The translations under genes and the position numbers were made by a program. A stretch of 38,625 nucleotides of DNA from Chloroflexota bacterium (GTDB lineage Bacteria; Chloroflexota; Dormibacteria; CF-121), in contig VBDY01000127.1 in NCBI GenBank assembly GCA_005882775.1, positions 1-38,625 on the forward strand, read 5' to 3'. This document shows, piece after piece, positions 19,320 to 27,048 of the stretch; position 1 is the stretch's first letter; each line of letters begins with the position of its first letter. The notes beneath the pieces are model-generated. The model searched no databases and was not told the DNA's origin. It saw nothing but the letters and a program-made list of their open reading frames with translations.

Positions 19320-20948
19320 ATGAAACTTGGTCATCGCGGCAGAAAGCGCGGGCAGAGCCTCGTCATCATCGCCCTGTCGGCTACCGTCCTCTTCGGAATC
19401 ATCGCCCTCGGGCTCGACGCCGGACGTCTGTACTTCCAGCGCCGGGATGTCCAGAATGCCGCGGACTCTGGTGCGCTCGCCGGCGCGCAGGAGCTGATCC
19501 CTACCGCCCCGAACGTGCTCGGCGGCGACCCCGCCAAAGCCCGGTGCCAGGCCGTCAGGTACGCGCTGCTGACCTTCAACGATGCGCCTGTCCACGACTG
19601 CAGCCTGGGCAACCTCGGGGTCTTCTGGAGCTCCGGAACGACCATAACCGAGACCGCTCAGAACGACACCGCCCCGAAGGTCACGGTCACGGCCCCTTAC
19701 AAGCCGAGCGAGATCAAGGTAGACGTCGTCTATACGGTGCCGACCACCTTCGCCTCGGTCATCGGCTTCCGTAGCTCGGACGTCGCCGCCTCGGCGGTCG
19801 CCCACGACGGCTTCTACAACAAGTTCTACACCATCTTCGGCTTCGACTCCACCGGGTCGGGCAACAGCGTGAACTACGACCAGAACGGCTACGGGCAGAT
19901 CGACGACGGCAAGGGTGGCGGCGACTGCCAGGTGGCCGACACGACCCTGGGCAAGATGGTTTCCAACGCAAAGTTCCATGTGCCGAACCCGAACAACCAG
20001 TTCCTCAACCTGAACGGTGACTTCCACTACGCTCAGGCGAGCGACACTCACGCCGTGGTCGTCTACTGGCAGAATCCGGTGTCACCGAGCACGACCACAC
20101 CGGATCCCGCGCCGGGATACGCGCCTCCCGATCCTCCATCCGGGACCATCGGCTGGGGCAAATGGAAGAACGTTGGGGGAGTCCAGTACTGGAAGTTCAC
20201 CCCGGGCGTGGCCGACAAAACGATCAATATCCCCGTGCCCGGCGGCACCGTTAACGACCGGTACGTCTTCGAGAACGGTATCTACTACTTCACAAACTTC
20301 GACCTGAACATTACGGGTGGCTACGTGAGCAATACCTCAACGGGTCTGCCGATGTACAACGGCCAGGGCTGGGGATCGAGCGACATGGGTACCGGCTCCG
20401 ACGGGATCACCAACGGTGTTGAGTTCGTGTTCGGCGGGAATCAGGCATCCCCGGGGGACGCGACCTTCAGCGCCAGCGGGACGCCGCACGTCTTCTTCGT
20501 CGCCCCGAACGCCGTGCCCTCGCCGGCCACCAACCGGATCGCCTTCTTCATCACCCAATATGACACCACCAGCGGCCCGAACGGCCAGGTCTGGACCGAG
20601 CTGGTCGATGGGACCCAGGGCGGAGAATTCCAGACATGGGGCACCATCTTCAACTCCGACCTCAACGGCTCGCACGGCACCGTCGTCGTGATCCAGGCGG
20701 TGAGCTCCACGGGTGTCGCCGGCAAGCCCTACAACACCAACCACTACGCCGTCACCGGGGAGATCGTCTCGCCGCAGGTAGATATCGACGGTGGGAACCT
20801 CGCGACAAATGGCAGCTTCACGCCGAGCACATGCCCAGCCGGCAGCGGCAACGGATCCGGCTACCGTCAGAACGGCGCCGGCCTGCTGGTCCAGTTCAAC
20901 GCCAACTTCGCGCCGCAGTTCTACGGCTTCTCGTACCTGATCAAATAG
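19320..20948 (+). CDS. TadG-like protein (putative Flp pilus-assembly TadG N-terminus) with long surface-exposed C-terminal region
   Basis: RKRGQSLVIIALSATVLFGIIALGLDAGRLYFQRRDVQNAADSGALAGAQEL then roughly 480 aa of Gly/Asn/Thr-rich sequence. Confidence 0.82.
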   Translation: MKLGHRGRKRGQSLVIIALSATVLFGIIALGLDAGRLYFQRRDVQNAADSGALAGAQELIPTAPNVLGGDPAKARCQAVRYALLTFNDAPVHDCSLGNLGVFWSSGTTITETAQNDTAPKVTVTAPYKPSEIKVDVVYTVPTTFASVIGFRSSDVAASAVAHDGFYNKFYTIFGFDSTGSGNSVNYDQNGYGQIDDGKGGGDCQVADTTLGKMVSNAKFHVPNPNNQFLNLNGDFHYAQASDTHAVVVYWQNPVSPSTTTPDPAPGYAPPDPPSGTIGWGKWKNVGGVQYWKFTPGVADKTINIPVPGGTVNDRYVFENGIYYFTNFDLNITGGYVSNTSTGLPMYNGQGWGSSDMGTGSDGITNGVEFVFGGNQASPGDATFSASGTPHVFFVAPNAVPSPATNRIAFFITQYDTTSGPNGQVWTELVDGTQGGEFQTWGTIFNSDLNGSHGTVVVIQAVSSTGVAGKPYNTNHYAVTGEIVSPQVDIDGGNLATNGSFTPSTCPAGSGNGSGYRQNGAGLLVQFNANFAPQFYGFSYLIK

Positions 20949-20984
20949 CCGTCCGCTCGTGCTGAGGCCCTACAATGCGGAGGC

Positions 20985-21527
20985 GTGGCGCACGCCATCT
21001 ACTGCTTCCTCGACGGCGAGACCCTGCACGGTGACCCGCCGCGGCGCGAGCTGGACAGCCCGGTGATTGAGACCCGCGTCCACAATGTGGGGACGAACAA
21101 CCGGGGGGCCTTCGTGCCGTTGAGCAGCCTCAAGTACGTGCTACTCGATTCGCGCTCGCCGTCTCCCGAGGTCGATCTCCAGCGGTACCAGCGGATCGCG
21201 ATTCATTTCGTGGACCATGAAGTCCTGCGCGGATACAGCGAGCGCGAGCTCCACTCGTCACGCTACGGGGTGACCCTATCCCTGATCTCGCCCGACCGCA
21301 GCGAGGTTAAAGATCTCAGCATCCCCTTCACCGCCCTGAAAGGGATCTTCTACCTGAAGACCTGGGAGGGAGGAGAGTCCCCCACGCTCGAGGCGGACTG
21401 GGTCCCCCGTATCCTGGAAGAGCGAGAGCGGGAGCAGGTCCGCCGCCAGTATGGTGCGACCGGCAACCCGCGCCGCCGGATGCCTCTCCTGGAGCGCATC
21501 ATTCGTCGCCGGCGGATCGCCGAGTAA
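20985..21527 (+). CDS. Uncharacterised protein with two similar beta-rich halves (DUF6982-like?)
   Basis: GTG start after GGAGG; IYCFLDGETLHGD...FVPLSSLKYVLLDSR and IAIHFVDHEVLRGYSERE...SIPFTALKGIFYLKTW look like a tandem repeat. Confidence 0.6.
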   Translation: MAHAIYCFLDGETLHGDPPRRELDSPVIETRVHNVGTNNRGAFVPLSSLKYVLLDSRSPSPEVDLQRYQRIAIHFVDHEVLRGYSERELHSSRYGVTLSLISPDRSEVKDLSIPFTALKGIFYLKTWEGGESPTLEADWVPRILEEREREQVRRQYGATGNPRRRMPLLERIIRRRRIAE

Positions 21528-21545
21528 GTTATCCTCGAACCCGGT

Positions 21546-22544
21546 ATGCAGCCCGCCGCTGTGCCGCCGCAGCCAGCGGCCGCCCGGTCCGAATCACTCA
21601 AGGACCGCTTCTTCGACATCCGGACCCTCATATCTTTCGCCATCCTGGCCTTCGTCCTCTTCTTCGTCCTCACCCACGTCCAGCTGGACTATCGAGAGAG
21701 CCTGCGGGCGATCAGCCAGACCAACCCCCTGCTTTACGGGCTGGCCTTTATCGCCTTCTACTTCTCCTTCGTAGTGCGCGCCGTCCGCTGGGAAGTGCTG
21801 CTCAGAAACACGGGCGAGCAGACCCACTTCGGCGAGCTCTTTCACATCGTCATCCTGGCCTGGTTCGCGAACTGCGTCCTACCCGCCAAGATGGGCGACT
21901 TCTACCGCGCCTACCTTTTGCGCCAACAGACCACCGTGTCAGGCTCCAAGGGGTTGGGCACCATCTTCAGCGAGCGCGCCCTGGACTTCCTGGTCCTGAT
22001 GAGTCTCCTCGTCATCAGCGGCCTGATCAGTTTCCGCGCCGGAGTGCCCCATCAGTTCCTGCCAGCTCTGCTTGTCGGGCTGGCGATCTGCCTGATCTTG
22101 ATAGGGGGCCTGGTGGCCGTCCGGTTCGGTCATGTCCATCTAGAGAGATTGATCCCCAGATCGTTGCGAGAGCGCGCCGGTCGATTTCGGTCCGGGCTGT
22201 TGAGCGCGTTCCACGGACGGCTCCTGGTGTTGCTTGCTCTCACTGTGCTGGTCTGGCTTGCCGAGTCGACCCGGCTATACCTGGTGGTGCAGGCGCTTCC
22301 CCTTCACGTCGACCTGAACCTGGCGCAGATCATGTTCATCGCCCTGGTCGCCTCTCTCCTGACCACCATCCCGGCGCTGCCCGGCGGCCTGGTGCTGGTG
22401 GAAGGCGGGATCGTGACGGTGCTGGTCTTCTTCGGCCTGACCGCCACCCAGGGCTTTTCGGTGGCCATCCTTGACCGCATCATCAGCTACTGGAGCCTGA
22501 TCGCGGTCGGCCTGGTGGTGTTCATCTTCAGCCACCGTCGTTGA
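21546..22544 (+). CDS. Lysylphosphatidylglycerol synthase TM region / UPF0104 flippase-like membrane protein
   Basis: Multi-TM; FVVRAVRWEVLLRNTG, NCVLPAKMGDFYRAYLLRQ, GTIFSERALDFLVL, IPALPGGLVLVEGGI. Confidence 0.87.
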   Translation: MQPAAVPPQPAAARSESLKDRFFDIRTLISFAILAFVLFFVLTHVQLDYRESLRAISQTNPLLYGLAFIAFYFSFVVRAVRWEVLLRNTGEQTHFGELFHIVILAWFANCVLPAKMGDFYRAYLLRQQTTVSGSKGLGTIFSERALDFLVLMSLLVISGLISFRAGVPHQFLPALLVGLAICLILIGGLVAVRFGHVHLERLIPRSLRERAGRFRSGLLSAFHGRLLVLLALTVLVWLAESTRLYLVVQALPLHVDLNLAQIMFIALVASLLTTIPALPGGLVLVEGGIVTVLVFFGLTATQGFSVAILDRIISYWSLIAVGLVVFIFSHRR

Positions 22545-23494
22545 AAATCCTGGTCACGGGGGGCGCCGGATTTATTGGTTCGCACGTGGTCGACCGGCTG
22601 GTCCAGGATGGCCACGAGCTGGTCATTCTCGACGACCTGACCACCGGACACGTCGAACACGTGAATCCGAAGGCCCGTTTTTACCAGATGGAGCTCGATT
22701 CGCCCTGGCTCGACGAGCTGTTCCGGATCGAGCAACCCCAGGCCGTTATCCACCAGGCGGCCCAGGCCAGCGTCCGGCGCTCGGTAGAGGATCCGGTCTA
22801 CGACGGGCGGGTCAACGTACTGGGCACGATCGCCCTGCTCCAGGCATCCGTCCGGCAGCGGGTCTCCCGCTTCCTCCTGGCCTCAACCGGCGGGGCCCTC
22901 TACGGGGACGCGACGGTGACGCCCACCCCCGAGGAATATCCGACCACACCGGTGTCGCCGTATGGAGCATCGAAGCTGGCTGCCGAGGGCTATCTGCGCA
23001 CCTTCAACGCTCTCCACGGTCTCTCCTACGCAACCCTGCGATACGCCAATGTCTACGGGCCACGCCAGGATCCCCACGGGGAGGCGGGCGTGGTGGCGAT
23101 CTTCACGGAGCGGCTGCTGACTGGTAAGGTGGCGCGGATCAATGGAGACGGTAACCAGACCCGCGACTTCGTCTACGTAGCTGACGTCGCCGACGCTAAC
23201 GCGCGGGCCCTCTCTTCTTCTGCCACCGGGGCCTTCAACGTCGGCACCGGCAAGGAAACGGAAATCAACGCCATCTTTGAGCTGCTCAAGGAGTTGACCG
23301 GCAATGACCAGCCCGCCCAGCGGGGCCCAGCCCTGAGCGGCGAGCAACGACGTTCGGTGGTGGACAGCCGCCGCATCCATGAGGCGATGGGCTGGGCGCC
23401 GAGGACAGAGCTCCGGGACGGGCTGAAGGCTACGGTGGATTATTTCCGGTCGGGGCGCCGGCAGGCGGCCGCAGTGCCGCGATCGAACCCCTGA
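22541..23494 (+). CDS. NAD-dependent epimerase/dehydratase (UDP-glucose 4-epimerase-like)
   Basis: KILVTGGAGFIGSHVVDRL, STGGALYGD, YGASKLAAEGYLR (YxxxK), YANVYGPRQDP; TTG start in a TTGA overlap. Confidence 0.92.
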   Translation: MKILVTGGAGFIGSHVVDRLVQDGHELVILDDLTTGHVEHVNPKARFYQMELDSPWLDELFRIEQPQAVIHQAAQASVRRSVEDPVYDGRVNVLGTIALLQASVRQRVSRFLLASTGGALYGDATVTPTPEEYPTTPVSPYGASKLAAEGYLRTFNALHGLSYATLRYANVYGPRQDPHGEAGVVAIFTERLLTGKVARINGDGNQTRDFVYVADVADANARALSSSATGAFNVGTGKETEINAIFELLKELTGNDQPAQRGPALSGEQRRSVVDSRRIHEAMGWAPRTELRDGLKATVDYFRSGRRQAAAVPRSNP

Positions 23495-23924
23495 GGTCAG
23501 CCTCACCGCTGTCGAGTAGCTGCCGGGCCGCCCTGAGGACCTCGGGGTTGTGGTTGCTCTCGCTCCCAATCATGCGGCTGGCCCAGTCGCACGCCTCGCA
23601 GGCTCGCGCCAAGCGGTCCCGGATGGACACAGCGGTGTCCGGCCCAGTCATCGGCCGCAGGCGCAGCGCCTGGTAGTAGCCGGTCTGAAAGATCTTGCGC
23701 GATTGGTTGGCCACGTCATCGAGGCCGTTCCCGTCGGAGAGTTCCTCGGCAGCCGCCCGGAGCCGGCCCGCGGCTCGAAGGGCGGACTCGGCCACATCGA
23801 TCAGGACGACCGTGTAGTCAGATGGGGCGAGGCGGGTCGGTTGCCCCAGCACCCGGTAGGCCCCCCAGAGGAAAGCTGCCGCAACCAGCAGCAGGAAAGC
23901 ATAGAGAAAGATCGCCCCTGACAT
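23430..23924 (-). CDS. Hypothetical membrane-anchored protein
   Basis: N-terminal TM MSGAIFLYAFLLLVAAAFLWGAYRVL; overlaps the convergent epimerase 3' end by 65 nt. Confidence 0.5.
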   Translation of the reverse strand: MSGAIFLYAFLLLVAAAFLWGAYRVLGQPTRLAPSDYTVVLIDVAESALRAAGRLRAAAEELSDGNGLDDVANQSRKIFQTGYYQALRLRPMTGPDTAVSIRDRLARACEACDWASRMIGSESNHNPEVLRAARQLLDSGEADLRGSIAALRPPAGAPTGNNPP

Positions 23925-23938
23925 TGGTCAGGAACAGC

Positions 23939-24247
23939 CTACTTGTAGCGAAAGATGATCCGTCCGCGGGTCAGGTCGTAGGGCGAAAGCTCCACCCGGA
24001 CTCGATCACCGATCAGGATCCGGATGTAGAACTTGCGCATCTTTCCCGATGTGTAGGCCAGGATGGTCTGCCCGGTCTGGAGCTTGACCTTGAACATGGC
24101 ATTGGGGAGCGGTTCCACCACCTCGGCATCCATCTCGATGGTTTCTTCCTTGCCGGCGGGAGTTTCCTTCGCCTCCAGCGTGTCGATGCCAGGACGGAGC
24201 GTGGTGGGGCCGCCTCGCTTCTTCGGATAGCTTCGCTTCTTACGCAA
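23939..24247 (-). CDS. infA: Translation initiation factor IF-1 with basic N-terminal extension
   Basis: [70 protein letters not shown]; in-frame TTG at 24247 gives (M)[31 protein letters not shown]- upstream of the canonical start region. Confidence 0.88.
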   Translation of the reverse strand: MRKKRSYPKKRGGPTTLRPGIDTLEAKETPAGKEETIEMDAEVVEPLPNAMFKVKLQTGQTILAYTSGKMRKFYIRILIGDRVRVELSPYDLTRGRIIFRYK

Positions 24248-24290
24248 ATCGTCGCCATGATAACAGCACGTCCGTGAGAGAATCGCGCAC

Positions 24291-24500
24291 GTGGTGATCA
24301 AGGCCGAGCTGGCCGCGAATGTATGGAAGGTGCTGGCAAGCGAGGGTCAGCGCGTCCAGACGGATGAGACCCTCATGATCCTGGAGTCGATGAAGATGGA
24401 AATTCCGGTGACGGCGCCCAGCACGGGCAGCGTGAAACGGATTCACGTCAAGGAGGGCGACACGGTCCAGGAAGGCCAGGCGCTGGCCGAGCTGGATTAG
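24291..24500 (+). CDS. Stand-alone biotin/lipoyl attachment domain protein (TB7.3-like)
   Basis: 69 aa: [77 protein letters not shown] biotinylation motif. Confidence 0.88.
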   Translation: MVIKAELAANVWKVLASEGQRVQTDETLMILESMKMEIPVTAPSTGSVKRIHVKEGDTVQEGQALAELD

Positions 24501-24507
24501 GGCTAGG

Positions 24508-24699
24508 TCAGGCCGCCAGGGCGGTCTGCTGCGGCTGCGACTGGTGCGGGGCAAAGAAGGCGATGCCCATGACGGACATTCCGCGCTTGCAGAACTTGCA
24601 GATGGTCACCGTTACCAGCTCCTGCCGCGCCCAGCGCCGGACCTCCCGCCGCCCGCAACCCTGGCACACCAGGTCAAACATCATGTCGGCCATAAACAA
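24508..24699 (-). CDS. Small zinc-ribbon protein
   Basis: VCQGCGRREVRRWARQELVTVTICKFCKRG: CxxC...CxxC. Confidence 0.55.
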   Translation of the reverse strand: MFMADMMFDLVCQGCGRREVRRWARQELVTVTICKFCKRGMSVMGIAFFAPHQSQPQQTALAA

Positions 24700-24794
24700 C
24701 CTCCCCGCTGCGTCGTTAGCGCGAACGTACCACCGCGGGGGCCCGCCAGCCGTGACGGTCCGGCGACGGCCGGGTAAGAAACGATGAAGTCCCT

Positions 24795-25661
24795 TCAGGG
24801 GGTGGCGAGCAGTTGGTCGATCGCGGCCTTGACCTCATCCGTGGCGGTAGGTCCCTCGAAGCGGGCTCGAATGATCCCCTTGGAATCGATAAGGAAGATC
24901 CAGGGTTCGGTTTGGAGCCGCCAGTCAAGGACGGTCTGGGCGAATTGACGTTTGGTCGGGTCGGGTTTGTAGTCGCGGTAGATCTCGACGTGGATGAAGG
25001 CCAGGCGGCCCTGGTAGGCAGGCTCGAGCGACTGCACCACCTTGACCTCTGGACCGCAGGTCGCCGTCTGGCAGAAGGCCGGCGTGGCGAAGATCACCAG
25101 CGTCGGGCGCTGCTGGGCGATCGCGTCGGCGATCGAGATCTGGTGCATGTCGTCCGGCGGAGTCCCGCTGTCGATAGTGCTGACGTCCGAGACGTCTTTG
25201 GCTGTCGGATTGTGGCTGCGCGGGGCGGGCTGCCCGACCGCGGGCACGACCGGGTTCGCGACCACGTTGAAGGGCAGGTGAATCACCGCATGCGCCCCGT
25301 CGGCCGCCCGCTGCGCGGTGATCTCCGCCAGCCAGCTGCCGGCGATGTCGAACTTCAACCGGGCCACATAGACGCCCTTGCCCTCGAGCCCCTCTCCTTT
25401 GAATGGGGCGTCTGCCTGGCCGCGCATCTGGGAGCCGCTCGCGGCGCCCAGGTAGAAGGCCCGAACGTGGACGGTGGCGTCGTTGACCGGTGTGTTTTGC
25501 TCGAGGATGCCAAGCGGCAGGCGCTGGTCGCCGACCACGACTTCGGAGGCGACGATCTCACCCTGCAGCCCGGGAGTCGGCTGGGTGCCGGCGGTGTCGG
25601 TTCCCACCCCGCAGGCGGCGAGCAGGCAACCGAGCGCCAGAGCCGCCAGAGGGCGCCTCAC
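24795..25661 (-). CDS. Lipoprotein with thioredoxin-like C-terminal domain
   Basis: Lipobox PLAALALGCLLAACG; TLVIFATPAFCQTATCGPEVKVVQSLEPAY...EPWIFLIDSKGIIRARFEG; GTG start at 25661 overlaps the upstream stop (GTGA). Confidence 0.72.
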   Translation of the reverse strand: MRRPLAALALGCLLAACGVGTDTAGTQPTPGLQGEIVASEVVVGDQRLPLGILEQNTPVNDATVHVRAFYLGAASGSQMRGQADAPFKGEGLEGKGVYVARLKFDIAGSWLAEITAQRAADGAHAVIHLPFNVVANPVVPAVGQPAPRSHNPTAKDVSDVSTIDSGTPPDDMHQISIADAIAQQRPTLVIFATPAFCQTATCGPEVKVVQSLEPAYQGRLAFIHVEIYRDYKPDPTKRQFAQTVLDWRLQTEPWIFLIDSKGIIRARFEGPTATDEVKAAIDQLLATP

Positions 25662-26812
25662 GCGGCTGCGCGCAGGCGCTCCACCCACATGGACGGCCGC
25701 TGGATCTCGGCCATGGTAGGCAACGACTCGGGCCCCCGCCAGACTCGCTGCAGCAGCTCGTCCCCGCCGGAATCGCGGACCTGGCGGCAGAAGCGTTCGC
25801 CGAGCACGTACTGGCGCATCTTCATCTCCAGGCCGGTCAGGCGGAGAAAGGCTTTCTCCAGCGGGGTGCGCTCCCGCAACCTGCGCTGATAGGCGGCCTC
25901 GAGCATGGCGAAATTGGGTAGTTGGCGGCTGCCGACGTCATTCATCACCAGGTTGCTGTAACCCTCGAGCAGGCTCATCACCGCCTGGATCTTAGAGATC
26001 GCCTTCCACTGCTGGCTCACCCCCACCGTCATGGTGCGAACCAGCTCCCAGGTGGTCGGGCGATGGCCTTCGCCCAGCCGGCCCAGCAGGATCTCGCGCA
26101 GGAGCCCTTCGAGGTAGCTCTGCAGCCAGGGATGTGCCCGGAACTCCCAGGCGTGAGTGAGCTCGTGCATGGCCAGCCAGCGGCGGAGCTCCTCTACGGG
26201 CAGCTTGTCCTTGTCCGCCCATGCCTGCACGTTCGGCTCAACCAGGATCAATGAGGTTGTCTCGACGGGCTCCCGACCAAGGAGGGCGGGATCGTACTGG
26301 CCGAGAACACGCCGGGCGAGCAAGCCCAGCATCAGGCCGAGGTAGCGAGTCAGCGTCCGCTGCCCGAAGCCGACCAGCAAGGAGCCGGGCAGCAAACGCT
26401 CGAGGTTCTCGAGTGGCTGGAACATCTGCCGGAAGATGCGGATGTTGAACCGGACCCACTCGCGGCGTCCGACCGGTTGCAGGCTCGGATAGAGCTGGCT
26501 GCCGGAGGCGGCCGTGCCGGTGCCGAGAGCCTGTTCCAGCGTAGCGGCGAGCTCGGCGCCAAGCGCCCGATACGCCTGGACCTGGGCTGGGCTGAACTCA
26601 CGATCGCGATCCTCACCGCACCGGCGAAGGGCGCCTTCTTCCACCCGGGCCCAATCGATCAGCTGGGCCTGCTGATCCCGGGGGCGGACCAGCTCTCGCA
26701 GGACCACGGCTCCGACCCCGATGACGACGCCCCAGGCGACCGCCCGGCCGGGCCGGCGCGGCGACCGCCTCATGGCTGCAGCCAGGACTCGTGTACGCGA
26801 TGAAGCGGACAA
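25658..26812 (-). CDS. Zinc-dependent metalloprotease, Zincin_2 / F420-biosynthesis-associated type
   Basis: AMHELTHAWEFRAHPWLQSYLEGLL (HExxH) within a protein resembling the Zincin_2 family; N-terminal TM. Confidence 0.75.
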   Translation of the reverse strand: MSASSRTRVLAAAMRRSPRRPGRAVAWGVVIGVGAVVLRELVRPRDQQAQLIDWARVEEGALRRCGEDRDREFSPAQVQAYRALGAELAATLEQALGTGTAASGSQLYPSLQPVGRREWVRFNIRIFRQMFQPLENLERLLPGSLLVGFGQRTLTRYLGLMLGLLARRVLGQYDPALLGREPVETTSLILVEPNVQAWADKDKLPVEELRRWLAMHELTHAWEFRAHPWLQSYLEGLLREILLGRLGEGHRPTTWELVRTMTVGVSQQWKAISKIQAVMSLLEGYSNLVMNDVGSRQLPNFAMLEAAYQRRLRERTPLEKAFLRLTGLEMKMRQYVLGERFCRQVRDSGGDELLQRVWRGPESLPTMAEIQRPSMWVERLRAAA

Positions 26813-26910
26813 TCAGGCATGGGCCAATCATTCTACGGCCTCACTCGCGCGTGATCCGACACGCGCTTTGGGCCGGCAGGCACGGCTCGGGCCTTTATTG
26901 GCCCTCGCCT

Positions 26911-26942
26911 CCGGGGGCGATCCGAGGCTGGCGCTCCCCCGG
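26911..26942. repeat. GC-rich inverted repeat / stem-loop next to CIRCE
   Basis: CCGGGGG (26911-26917) ... CCCCCGG (26936-26942), perfect 7-bp arms. Confidence 0.45.
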
Positions 26943-26950
26943 GGCGACTG

Positions 26951-26977
26951 CTAGCACTCTCCGCCTAGGAGTGCTAA
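26951..26977 (+). promoter_or_regulatory. CIRCE operator (HrcA binding site) upstream of groEL
   Basis: CTAGCACTC-TCCGCCTAG-GAGTGCTAA against consensus TTAGCACTC-N9-GAGTGCTAA (one difference). Confidence 0.95.
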
Positions 26978-27048
26978 AATTCGGTTACCAACCGTCGGAA
27001 AATCTCGGACCGCGCACATCTTAGCTATATCAGGAAGGAGGACGATTT

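Noticed and set aside
19293-20051. 252-aa minus-strand ORF antisense to the tadG-like gene
   Set aside because: Val/Arg-rich shadow ORF; TadE/TadG frame on plus strand is clear.
24813-25889. 358-aa plus-strand ORF antisense to the lipoprotein and metalloprotease
   Set aside because: No family motif; opposite strand has lipobox, Trx-like and HExxH signatures with coupled starts.
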